Shown here: piece by piece, positions 1 to 9,027 of the stretch
Layout of the letters: every line of letters begins with the position of its first letter
How positions within the stretch are numbered: position 1 is the first letter of the stretch
NCBI GenBank assembly: GCA_914767885.1
Contig: CAJZBQ010000010.1
Span: forward strand, 124,001 to 188,000
Direction of reading: 5' to 3'
Source of the DNA: Blepharisma stoltei
Taxonomy: Eukaryota; Ciliophora; Heterotrichea; Heterotrichida; Blepharismidae
Length of the DNA: 64,000 nucleotides
Made by a program: the position numbers and the translations under genes
The notes under the pieces: model-generated
Told to the model about the DNA's origin: nothing
The model's database searches: none
The model's input: the letters and a program-made list of their open reading frames with translations, nothing else

Positions 1-25
1 TAAGTAAGCAAGTAAGCAAATATTT
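1..25. repeat. Edge of a TAAG-type simple repeat
   Basis: The window opens with degenerate TAAG/CAAG units. The same motif forms the 3' tail of the retroposon near 56.8 kb, so this may be the end of another tail cut by the window edge. Inference from motif only. Confidence 0.4.
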
Positions 26-109
26 CGCAGACACTTGAAGAATTTTTGGCTAAAACAAAGCTAAGTAACGATCGATCTAAGACACCTTTAAATAAACCAA
101 GAAATTTGT

Positions 110-427
110 TTAATCTCCACCCTTTCCTTTAATTAGAGAAAACATCGGTAAAATTTCCATTTTTTAGATGCCTTAAACTGGAACAGTTTTTATAGATGAA
201 AAATAGGTATTTTATAAAATAAGTTTTAATCTAATTTAATGGAAAAAAATACAAGTAGAATCTAATAATTTATATATATAATTAAAATTTTAAATATATT
301 GATATTTTTTTCACTTTTCAAATTTCAATAAAAATTTTTTTATATTAAAACATTTAATACAATTTTTTTCAAAAAAAAATAACCCCTTAAACTTGAACAG
401 GATTTTTTGTTCAATTTAAAGGGGGAG
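110..427 (+). mobile_element. MITE-type IES (degenerate copy), intergenic
   Basis: The ends are TTA-ATCTCCACCC and GGGGGAGTTA in inverted orientation, with the TTA repeated at both ends. The left arm and AT-rich interior follow the order of the well-preserved MITEs at 20630 and 40158. It carries no coding capacity. It lies downstream of the small gene at 555-833. Confidence 0.6.
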
Positions 428-554
428 TTAATTAAAAAAATTAAACGAGATATATCCATGTGTCTTACACTTATGTGTTTTGTGCAATTAAATATAAAAG
501 GAACATTTGCGGTATCAAAAAGCATTAAATCTAAATTTTGGATATTATAATAAT

Positions 555-833
555 TTAATCTTTTGTATTTATACCTTTTCCTCGATTTAAGACATGCCAT
601 AGTACCATTCCAGTGCAAAAAAGCACAGAAGTTATGTAAAATAAATTTATAATCATCAATGGGTATTTTCTTTGTTCGCATGCTTCTTCACTCCCACAGA
701 CATTAGTCGCTAAGCAGCAATAATCACAACCAAGTTCTTCACAGCTAATATTTTCACTCTCTCTTATATCGATTTTACTTGTGTATCTCTCTAATGAATT
801 TACTAACGTTAAAATTAGTAAAAATATTTTCAT
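555..833 (-). CDS. Small Cys-rich single-pass membrane protein
   Basis: A 92-residue ORF not recognised as a known family. It starts with a signal-peptide-like stretch (MKIFLLILTLVNS). A Cys cluster follows at about residues 31-53 (CEELGCDYCC, then two more Cys) and a hydrophobic segment at about 59-80, with a short charged tail. This predicts a type I membrane protein with a small disulfide-rich ectodomain. It ends in TAA and is divergent from the PH gene at 944, with only about 110 bp between them. Short Cys-rich surface proteins are common in ciliates, but the function is unknown. Confidence 0.55.
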   Translation of the reverse strand: MKIFLLILTLVNSLERYTSKIDIRESENISCEELGCDYCCLATNVCGSEEACEQRKYPLMIINLFYITSVLFCTGMVLWHVLNRGKGINTKD

Positions 834-943
834 CTTTTATTAGTTATTTAAGAAGCCTAAACAAAATGTTATCGTTGAGTAAATAAGAATGCATTATTTA
901 TTACTGAAATAATAAGATTTACTGAGGAAGTAAATATTAATAA

Positions 944-1982
944 ATGGGGTCAAAACTCTGCACCACAGCCCAAAAAGAAGATCCTATGGAAATGATAAGG
1001 CAAGACTTAGAAGCCAAAATTGAAGCTTGTCCTAAAAACTCATTTTTAGATGAATCGGCAAATATTGATGAAGGATCTCGTGAAATTAATTTACCGAAAG
1101 CTAGTACTCATTAGATTAGAAGAATTTCACATATTTTTATTAAATAATATAAATTAATTTAAAATTATAAATTACTCATTCATCGCCTTCAAGCAAGCCA
1201 AGCTATGAAATTGAACAAATAAAGGCTAAAAAAAAATTAGCAAAAGATAATTTCATCTCAGAGCTCAGCACGAACAATGAAATCATATATGAAGGAGAGC
1301 TCTTTCGTTACAAACCATCTGCCAAAGATAGATTTATTTCAAGATGATGTGAGCTAACACATGAATCATTTCACTACTATAAAAGTCATGTAGCAAATAT
1401 AAACGGTTGCAAGCCATTATTAACAATTCCTTTGTATATTCTCTCTATATCAATTAGTATATTTTAAGATAACTAAAATATATTTTAAGAAAAATAATAA
1501 TTAGATGTATTTTCTCTCAGAAAGAATACCAAATTTTGAAAATTGAAAAGTAAACGCCATTTAGGATTCAAAACATATCAAATTATTTCTGCATGGAAAT
1601 TCTCACCATAGATAACAAAGCTGTAACCTTTAATTCAAGAAGTTCTTCACCTTTTTCCATTAGCGTATCCATGTCCCATACAGGATTTTTCGCTCCGGAT
1701 TCTCCAGGGGTAGAAAAAGGTCATCTCATGAAAAAACCTTTTCAGCTCGCACCTAAATATAGAGAACAATCACCAACCGAAAGGCATTTAATGACCATAA
1801 CCCCGCCAAATTTTCGAAAATTTTACTCAGGAAAAGTCAACGAAAGAAAAAATTCCTGAACAGTCCGAGAAAAAGAAATGTATATGGCAGAAGAGCGTCT
1901 AATTTTGTGCCACAACAACCTCAACGATCTTCAGAAGTGGAAGTGGATCATTAAGCATGCAATGATAGAAAAAAATGTTTAA
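944..1982 (+). CDS. PH-domain protein, split by two short IESs and one 15-nt intron
   Basis: About 294 residues after removing two IESs (1105-1172, 1437-1507) and a 15-nt intron at 1550-1564. The N-terminus MGSKLC fits myristoylation plus palmitoylation. A PH-like fold starts near GELFRYKP, with TGA read as Trp in RFISRWCEL. It continues through PLLTIPLYIF and ends in the helix LQKWKWIIKH, whose last Trp residues fit the PH C-terminal helix. A second TGA codes Trp at 1857. A Ser/Pro-rich loop splits the fold. Removing the three segments gives exactly 295 codons. The likely role is membrane phosphoinositide binding; no catalytic domain is visible. Confidence 0.72.
1105..1172. other. 68-bp IES in the PH gene, 8-bp pointer
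   Basis: The direct repeat TACTCATT lies at 1105-1112 and 1173-1180. The intervening AT-rich DNA adds an in-frame TAG. Removing one repeat plus the interior joins the codons for STH-SSP in frame. The pointer contains TA, as expected for ciliate IESs cut by a domesticated piggyBac-type excisase. Confidence 0.8.
1437..1507. other. 71-bp IES in the PH domain, TA pointer
   Basis: AT-rich DNA that breaks the PH frame with a TAA. Cutting at TA (1437-1438) and rejoining at TA (1508-1509) gives LYIFSQKEYQILKIE, a typical PH strand. The flanks share an imperfect longer repeat (TATTCTCTC / TATTTTCTCTC). Confidence 0.72.
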
Positions 1983-2010
1983 CTATAAATAAAAATCATT
2001 TTAAACGTTA

Positions 2011-3162
2011 TTAAGTCGTGATTATATTATCTCTTTTAACCTCCAAAAGTTTTGTTAGGGCAGATCTCACATATAAATCTTTAAAATCAGTGGCCAGCGG
2101 TCTTTCAAAATACTGCATCACCACGCTATCAGGAACTTCAAATACACTTTTATAGCTCCATTTAGGGTTTTTATCTTTGTCTACTAGTGCTGCTCTGACT
2201 CCTTCGTATACATCAGTTCCAGCTACAAAATTCATTGATAATCTGTATTCCATTGTAAACGCTTCTTCTAAGTTCATCTGCAGCCCTCTTCTCATCTGTT
2301 CAAATGTAACTTTCTGTGACAGAGGGTTCAATTTCTGCAATTCTTGATAAATCTTTTTACCAAAACTTGACTGAGAAGCGGCACATCTTGTATGGATTTC
2401 TTCAACACTTGATGCTCCTCCAAAGTGCTTTTCGACTTCTTCATAAAAGCTTGTATTTGGTTCGACTTTTTCAGAGAATTTTTCAACAATTTTACTGACC
2501 CCGACGACGTTTGTATGTGGGTTGATTTTTTCTTTGAGTTGCTCAATAAGGTCGCCTATCCGAGCTTGTGGAACATAATGAGTGGCAACTCCAGCTTGAA
2601 CTAATTCAGTGGAAGACAGCCTACTGCCAGTGACTGCTAGATATAGCCCTAAGCTTCCTGGGAGTCTAGATAGGAAATAGCTAGACCCCACATCTGGATA
2701 TAAGCCGATGCCACACTCAGGCATCGCAAAGACAGATTTTTCTGTAGCAATTCTTATTGGTGAATGCATTGATATCCCCGCACCTCCGCCCATTGTAATC
2801 CCATTCCATATGCTGATCTGGATTGGCCTCATTCTGGCAAACCCATAATCAGTGACATACTCCTTTCTAAAGAAAATTGTTGGAAGGGTTGATGAAGGGT
2901 CTTTTTTCTTGGCCTCGTAGAGGGCTTTGATATCTCCGCCTGCTGAAAAAGCTTTGTCTCCTTCCCCAGTCATAAGGACGGCGCAGGTGTCCATATCTTG
3001 ATTCCAATCTTTTAGATTTAACATCAGATGGTCAAACATTTCTACGTTCAAAGAGTTCAGGACTTTAGGCCTGTTAAGCTTGACGTGACATAGATGTCTA
3101 GTATACTTGCTTAAAACTGGTACATCTGCAGTGAAGAAGCGCTTGGAAATATGATGTATCAT
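2011..3162 (-). CDS. HIBCH: 3-hydroxyisobutyryl-CoA hydrolase
   Basis: 383 residues, the usual family size. The enoyl-CoA hydratase/isomerase (crotonase) fold is clear: KLNRPKVLNSL near residue 30, GDKAFSAGGD (oxyanion-hole and CoA-binding segment) near 70, the GITMGGGAGIS loop near 120, and MPECGIGLYPDVGSSYFLSR near 150. The C-terminal half has the HIBCH-specific FEVPDSVVMQYF-like end. It hydrolyses 3-hydroxyisobutyryl-CoA in mitochondrial valine breakdown. The basic, Phe-rich N-terminus (HHISKRFF) fits a mitochondrial presequence. No IES or intron is seen. It is divergent from the bromodomain gene. Confidence 0.93.
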   Translation of the reverse strand: MIHHISKRFFTADVPVLSKYTRHLCHVKLNRPKVLNSLNVEMFDHLMLNLKDWNQDMDTCAVLMTGEGDKAFSAGGDIKALYEAKKKDPSSTLPTIFFRKEYVTDYGFARMRPIQISIWNGITMGGGAGISMHSPIRIATEKSVFAMPECGIGLYPDVGSSYFLSRLPGSLGLYLAVTGSRLSSTELVQAGVATHYVPQARIGDLIEQLKEKINPHTNVVGVSKIVEKFSEKVEPNTSFYEEVEKHFGGASSVEEIHTRCAASQSSFGKKIYQELQKLNPLSQKVTFEQMRRGLQMNLEEAFTMEYRLSMNFVAGTDVYEGVRAALVDKDKNPKWSYKSVFEVPDSVVMQYFERPLATDFKDLYVRSALTKLLEVKRDNIITT

Positions 3163-3674
3163 TATTTTAATAAAGATTTTGGTTAAGCATTTTAGAATAT
3201 TATAAAGTTATCAGAAATTGGTAAATCCTAAAAGTATTTTAGCCTATTTTCTATTTCAGAAATTGGAATTAATTTTTAAGAAATACTTGTTAATCCTTAT
3301 AGCATTTATTAAATCAAAATAAAATTTATATTCAATTTTCAGTCGCATTATTATATATATCCCCTTAACCTAAAACCCAATAAATGTTAACTTTAAAACA
3401 ACATGGCATTATTCGATTTTATAAATAATTTAAAAATTCTGATAGAAATTTCATTTTAACTTTGATAATATTTTAATTCTTAATAGCCTAGTTCATTAAT
3501 TCTGGTGGCCCTCAGCGCAATTATTATTATTTCCATCAAATAATAAAGCCTTTTTCACTTGAAAATTCTTTAAAATGATCATAATAAGGTCATAATGTTT
3601 ATATTTGAACCTAAAGAATTAAAATAATACCGATATTTTAATCTTCAGCACAATTTCCATTTTTATCAAATCAT
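3163..3674. other. Intergenic region, bidirectional promoter
   Basis: 512 bp between divergent HIBCH and the bromodomain gene. It is AT-rich without a convincing reading frame in either code. It should hold both promoters; no defined motif was recognised. Confidence 0.4.
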
Positions 3675-4344
3675 ATGAGTTCCACATCAAAGCAAGGGCC
3701 ACCAAAATTGCTTCTTACAAGAGACGAGTGCATTAGAGCTCAAGGTCTCCTGAAAGCACTCAGCAGACAGCCAGGAGCTCATTGGTTTCGCTTACCTGTT
3801 GACTTTGTCGGGCTAGGCCTCACAGATTATCCAGAAATTATCAAGGAGCCTATGGACTTATCAACAGTCAGAAAACGTCTCGTGAATAACGAATACCAAA
3901 ATTTAGACGAGTTCATTTTTGACGTCCAATTAATCTGGGACAACTGTAAAACTTATAATCCAGCTGGATCAGTATTTTTTAAACTAGGTTGTTGCTGAAG
4001 AAGCATCAAAATGCGAGCAGTTCATGCATGACTATTGCACAGAACACAATATCCCTCAGCCTTCCCCTATAAGAAGACCAAGAGAGCCAGTGATTCCTGT
4101 CGAAGAAAAAACTGAGCTTTCTGAGCTGGTTAAAAAAGTAAGCCATGATGCATTGGCGCATATCGTGACCATTGTGGAAAATGAATGCCCTCAAGCTTAT
4201 ACACAGTTGGATAAAGAAAGAGTAATGATTTCTCTTGACATGATAAATAAAGCTACGTTTGATAAACTGAAAGAGTAAGACTTATGAAGGGTAATACACA
4301 CAGACGTTGGGATGCCGAACAAAAAACAAAAAATTGAAGAGTAA
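3675..4344 (+). CDS. Short BET-type protein: one bromodomain plus NET domain
   Basis: 212 residues after removing a 16-nt intron (3972-3987, GTATTTTTTAAACTAG) and a 15-nt intron (4275-4289). The bromodomain is at about 15-115: WFRLPVDF, LTDYPEIIKEPMDLSTVRKRL, and WDNCKTYNPAGS with the acetyl-lysine-binding Asn in YNP. An extraterminal (NET) domain follows: ELSELVKKVSHDALAHIVTI. The second intron moves the stop from 4276 to 4342 and adds a short basic tail (MPNKKQKIEE). BET proteins bind acetylated histones and help recruit transcription factors. This one has a single bromodomain, as in several protists. Confidence 0.88.
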
Positions 4345-4829
4345 ATAATAAAGATAAGTAACGAGTAATGAAACTTGCAATGTGGGTGATGATAAGTATA
4401 AAGTAAGAATTAAAATAGTCGGTCTCTAATAAATTGATGGATCTTTAGGAGATTTCATAAATAATTGGTAGCGCCATTGTTTGAGAGCATAGAGTATGAT
4501 ATTCCATTATTCCGCTTAAAAAATAGAATTTATGAGAGTCCATAAAAACCATAAATAAAAATAAAGGAAAATTATATGAAAGCTTGAAAATTAGCTCACT
4601 AAATTTTTCAACACTCTGCATTAGATCAAATAGCATAGTTACTGCATTGAGCCGATATTTGCCATATGTAAATCGCTGAAGCGTGCTGAAAGTTATTTAA
4701 AACAGAGTTCAAGCTATTTTGCAATTTTTAACGAGAATTTAAATTATGTTTCATAACGTTAAGGTTTTATTTACTCAAATAATGAAATTAAGAAGTCATA
4801 ACCAATTTTTATAAAATCAGTAGATTTCT
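4345..4829. other. Intergenic, no gene seen
   Basis: AT-rich DNA between the bromodomain gene and a MITE. A short minus-strand frame at 4445-4636 shows no domain or signal and was not accepted. Confidence 0.4.
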
Positions 4830-5103
4830 TTACTCCGTTAGTGAACAAAAAAACTTCGTGCAATTTTTTTTTTTTCTAAAATTAGCAAAAATTGGAAAGC
4901 AAATATATTTTTTAAAAAATAAATTAGTTAAAATTTAAACAAAATTGGCTAGAGATTTCATTATACTGATTATCACTTATATATCAAATTATTTTTCATA
5001 AAAATTTTTATATCAAAAAAAATTTTTCAGTCAGGGAGGGTGAGTATTTGGGTAAAAAAATAAGGATTTTCAAATTGTTTTTGTTTGCTTATGGAGGGGT
5101 GAG
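4830..5103 (-). mobile_element. MITE-type IES, reverse orientation, intergenic
   Basis: Ends TTACTCCGTTAGTGAACA and GGGGTGAGTTA, with TTA repeated. The interior contains the family core ATTATCACTTATATATCAAA in reverse relative to the copies at 20630 and 40158. Non-coding. Confidence 0.75.
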
Positions 5104-5439
5104 TTAGAATTCTAATGAGATAAATGGTTTAGAGGCTATAATAAAAATGTCGGGTATTGCGGCTACAATATGCTTTTATGGATGCTTTTACGGATGCTTA
5201 GTTTGCTGTGATGCATGCATTTTATGATCTTGACTAAAGTCTAACCAAAATTTTCTAAAGTCATTGCTTAGATTTTTTGTGTGACTTATTATAAACTACT
5301 ATATTTTTAGGTTTTTTGGCTGAAATGAATATATATTCAATTTTTTTGAAATAGTGGGAATTTCAGATGAAGTAGTGGAACTTGAATCCTCAGTTTCAAA
5401 TTTTTTGGTCATAAGTTAAGTGCTATAAGACCATAAAGC

Positions 5440-5755
5440 TGATAGACTTAAGCCTGCCTACCTGGATTTAACCCTATCAAACCTTAGGATTATCTCCCTA
5501 GGTCAGAGCCACCTCCTGCAGAAGTCCGCTAATCCCGATGAGCAAATACTTAGTGAAAGGCAAAATCTTTCTAGCCATCTAGCTGGGGCATGTAAAACCT
5601 TCGGAGAGAAAAAAAATCCTTTTCTGCAAGCATCCCCAAGCACAAAGACTTACTTCAAAACGTGGTGGGGCACTATTTAACTTCTTCCTGACGTCCTGCC
5701 TGCTCCATAGCGAGTGTGTGGTTTAGATCAATCTTCCATCGGTATCACCATTTGT
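5440..5755. repeat. GC-richer island, possible retroposon fragment
   Basis: About 300 bp of clearly higher GC than the surroundings, resembling in texture the retroposons at 45.3, 52.6, 55.1 and 56 kb. No target duplication or tail was found, and no reading frame is convincing. It sits just upstream of the membrane gene at 5778. Classification is uncertain. Confidence 0.35.
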
Positions 5756-5777
5756 TTATTTTGTTATAAGGTATGCA

Positions 5778-6983
5778 ATGAAAATATACGAAATATTATC
5801 TTACGTAGGGTATTGGCACTCAACTTATAATTGAAGCTTAATAGTCCCAATTTTACTCTGGATCAATCCACTGCAAACCATAGGTGACAAAGCATCTAGT
5901 GTTTGCTTACTGCTAAACTGAAATATTTTATATATTTACTCTGCGACTCTTGACGAAAACTCTCAATATGGAAAAATATTTCCTTCTATATACCCAATTT
6001 TACATATATTAGCATCTTATTGGATCTATTGAAAAAGATATTCTTTATTGAGTTCGTCAAATAAATCAAATATAAATTGAGGCATAGGCATAAATCAACT
6101 TTTAGTATTTGCTTCATGAGTTTTCCTATTTTCTAAGATATATTATGGAAGCTTATCAGCTGGAATCCTTGAAATCATAAAGTTATTATTTTGGATATTT
6201 ACTGAATATATTGTTCTCTATCTCGTTCTTGTGATTTATGTCCTACTATTCACCCGTTTTGGAGATGAAGTTTATGAAAATTCATATGCCTGTAAGGTCA
6301 AAGGCAAAAACCTTCAACAAATTGGGAATTTTGCACTATCAGAGCTATTTGGATTCTTTGTGCTTATTATCTTGACTATATTTTTATATTGAACTTAGAT
6401 TTAATTGCATTAATTTAGAGTGCTTAAGGTGTCTAACGATACATCCTAAAGATGGGAGAAAGCCAAAATGGTGGTTCGAGCATTTCTGATCAAAATGATC
6501 GGACAATCCCAAATAAACCATCAACCCGGCACTATGCCATCCCCCTTTCTCCATTTAATTCATGTGCTTGCTCTAACTAAGCTCATCCCCTCGGATGTGC
6601 TGAGTAGTAAAATTCTGAGCCTCTTGATGACTGTAGAGCAATTCCTCTTGCTATCCCAAAGTTAAACCGCTGTTGTTGTGCAGAAGTTCTCGAGGGAAAA
6701 TCAAACCCCATAATAAAAGTCCATGAGAATAGAAAATTAGAAGAGCTAATTTCTCTCGAACCGAATGCCATTTTATTTATATTGAACTTACTATATTTTA
6801 GATATTCTTTTTAATTCTCCTTGGATACTAACTGAAGGATTTGTGTTTATGCTAGCATATATTGCTACTTTATGAATGTCATTTTCATCGTCATTTGGCT
6901 CTATTAGAAACAGTGATGTGTGAACTTGGAACTTTGCTGCATTTTATATGGAACTTACACTGGTTAGATTTCTTTTTATTTAA
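5778..6983 (+). CDS. Multi-pass membrane protein, split by a 393-bp insert
   Basis: This gene is invisible under the standard code because several Trp are TGA. From ATG 5778 the frame stays open to 6396. After removing the insert 6383-6775 it continues to TAA 6981, giving 270 residues. At least six hydrophobic segments are visible, such as LIVPILLW, INQLLVFASWVFLF, LYLVLVIYVLLF, LFGFFVLIILTIFLYW and FVFMLAYIATLW. A charged loop (RFGDEVYENSYACKVKGK) lies between the fourth and fifth. Both flanks of the insert are hydrophobic helix and join seamlessly. The family was not recognised. The true N-terminus could lie further upstream, since the GC-rich island ends only about 20 bp before the ATG. 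Confidence 0.62.
6383..6775. mobile_element. 393-bp insert with 15-bp direct repeats and its own ORF remnant
   Basis: TTTATATTGAACTTA occurs at 6383-6397 and 6776-6790. Deleting one copy and the interior restores the membrane-protein frame. The long duplication resembles a retroposon target duplication more than a TA pointer. Inside, a frame from ATG 6452 reads hydrophilic, protein-like sequence (MGESQNGGSS...). It is broken by three stops within about 35 bp near 6578-6612 and then runs on to 6812. This suggests an inserted copy of coding DNA. Confidence 0.6.
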
Positions 6984-7165
6984 GTTATTATTGAAAAATT
7001 AAAAACATTATCTCTCGTTTCACTAATCTATAAGATAGCTAAATAAATCAACTGTAATCATGAATAACTGAAATTTTATATTTTAGACATATAAACATAA
7101 TAATCTGAATGAAATATGTATGCACATCTAGAATATTTAGAAAAATTTAAAAGACATAAGATATT

Positions 7166-7585
7166 ATGAGAACCAAAATGGCTTCTGCTTCAGCTATTTC
7201 TTGGAGAGATAGCGCAAATGAAAATCATATCAGAATTTATTACTTTAGAAATGGAAATATTGAAGAAAAATGCTGGGACGGCTACTGATATCCAGGAGCA
7301 TTTGCTTTTCCAGGAGAGACTATATCAGCTACTTCATGAAGTATGGGAGATAGAATTTGCATTAGAGTTTATGTAGGAAATGGCTCGCTTATTAATGAAT
7401 ATTGCTGGGATGGAGAAGAATGATATCAAGGATCATTTACTGCAGAAGGGGTTTCTTCGACAGCTGTTAGCTGGCTAGATGACGGAATTCCAAAAATTAA
7501 AGTTTATGTGAGTGATGAGGACAGAACAATATCAGAGTATTCTTATGAGAATGGATGGGAACTGAGCAATGATTTAGGGGTTTAA
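7166..7585 (+). CDS. Small fucose-lectin-like protein, single module
   Basis: 139 residues with three TGA-coded Trp. The pattern ASAISW...NHIRIYYFRNG, IEEKCWDGYWYPGAF, ISATSW, IRVYVGNGSLINEYCWDG, EWYQGSF matches the repeating blades of fungal fucose-specific (AAL-type) lectins. In those proteins Arg, Glu and Trp of each blade bind fucose. The modules are near-identical in design to those of the large gene at 9028. No signal peptide is visible, so this copy may be cytosolic or a dispersed paralogue. A complete AAL propeller needs six blades; here about three are present, so it may oligomerise or be a fragment. Confidence 0.68.
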
Positions 7586-7718
7586 TTTGGTTTTTGCTTA
7601 TTTAATCTAAATAATTTTATTTGAAGAGAAATTTTATTGAAGTGTTTTAATAAAAATTATTTGGCAAGGCAATGCATTTTTAGCAATTAATGATATAGAT
7701 ATTGTTTTGTATAAAGGA

Positions 7719-7980
7719 TAGCTCTCCCTAAAAATTTAATGAGCATTACTACTTTTGAAAATAACCCCTTATGCAGCAAGCAAGAAATTTTTTTATAAAG
7801 CATTTTTATATAATTATTATAACGAAATGCCCAGCAATTGCATTTTAACATTTAAACTTTTGCAATTGAAAATGTAGAAATTTAAATGAATATATAAAAA
7901 TTTCAAATAAAAATGTTTATAAAATTTAATTAGAATATAAAAACTAACCTGTTCGTTAAGCAAACTAATTTGCTAGGTAG
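7719..7980 (+). mobile_element. Strongly degenerate MITE copy
   Basis: The left arm (TAGCTCTCCC, then AACCCCTTATGCAGCAAGCA) and right arm (AACCTGTTCGTTAAGCAAAC) keep the order of the MITE family arms. The ends are only approximate. Intergenic. Confidence 0.4.
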
Positions 7981-8445
7981 GAAAAGGTATTTAAAGTTAA
8001 TAAATTTTTTAAAACGTTTAAAGTTAAGACTTAGAAATTTAAGAATCTGAAATATATAGTTAGAGTATATGCCAAATTATTAATAATAAAAACTTAATCT
8101 CTATGCCATAATATGTCATTATGTATTATATATAAGTCAATAATAATATAAATGCATTGAATTTATATAAATCGAAGATTAAAATCCAAAAATTATGAAT
8201 TGAAAAAAGGCTAAACATAGAATTTCAATCAAAGGATCCTAGCAATTAATTCATTTCAAAAATATGAATATCAAAATAAGATTATTTTGTATTTATAATA
8301 ATTATTCATTTTATTTTCTTTATTTATAAAGCCTATAAAAGTTTTAGAATTTCAGTATTTAAACATAAAAAAATGCATAAAGATTTGGTAATTTATAGAC
8401 TCAATTTTCTTAAAATTTTATCAACTTCCATCCTTTATATTGGAC

Positions 8446-8717
8446 TAACTCCCTATCCTTTATATTGGACAAAGCATCCTTAAAATTTCCAAGGTAAAAT
8501 ATAATCACCTTTATTTAATAATATAATTTATTCTTAAAGCTCTAAATATACTCTTTTTCATACAACCAAAATCGAAAATTCACCTATAACTTATGGACTT
8601 TAAATGTTTTGATACAATAAATTTTATAAATTAATCTTATGAAACATTTAATTTGAACTATGATAAATTAGCCCCTTTTATTGAGACAGCTATTTTTGTT
8701 TCAATTAAACAAGGAAG
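8446..8717 (+). mobile_element. Degenerate MITE copy
   Basis: Begins TAACTCCCTATCC and ends in a hairpin-like arm CCCCTTTTATTGAGACAGC ... AAACAAGGAAGTAA, the family layout with TAA at both ends. Just upstream, CATCCTTTATATTGGAC is a near-repeat of the left arm. It lies 5' of the large lectin gene. Confidence 0.5.
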
Positions 8718-9027
8718 TAAGTTTTTGTAATATAATCGATTTTCAAATGATTTCTACCCATAGAACAAAAGATTCTCTTTAAGTATTTATAATTCCAATA
8801 TCCTTCAATAGAGAAGCAATAAAAAGGAAATTTCTAAATAGTTTTTTTATTCAAACAATAAGAAATTTAACACAATCATCAAAAATCATTAAAAGTATTA
8901 TATTCCTTCATAATTACCACAAAACGCTTAATTGACAAAGCACTCCATCATTTTATTCTAATCGCTTAATTCTTCCAAAACGGCTAGATTTAAGCCATAT
9001 TTAGTAAGAAAATTTTATAAAATAAAA

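Noticed and set aside
4445-4636. 63-codon minus-strand ORF
   Set aside because: No start context, domain or codon signal; AT-rich chance frame.
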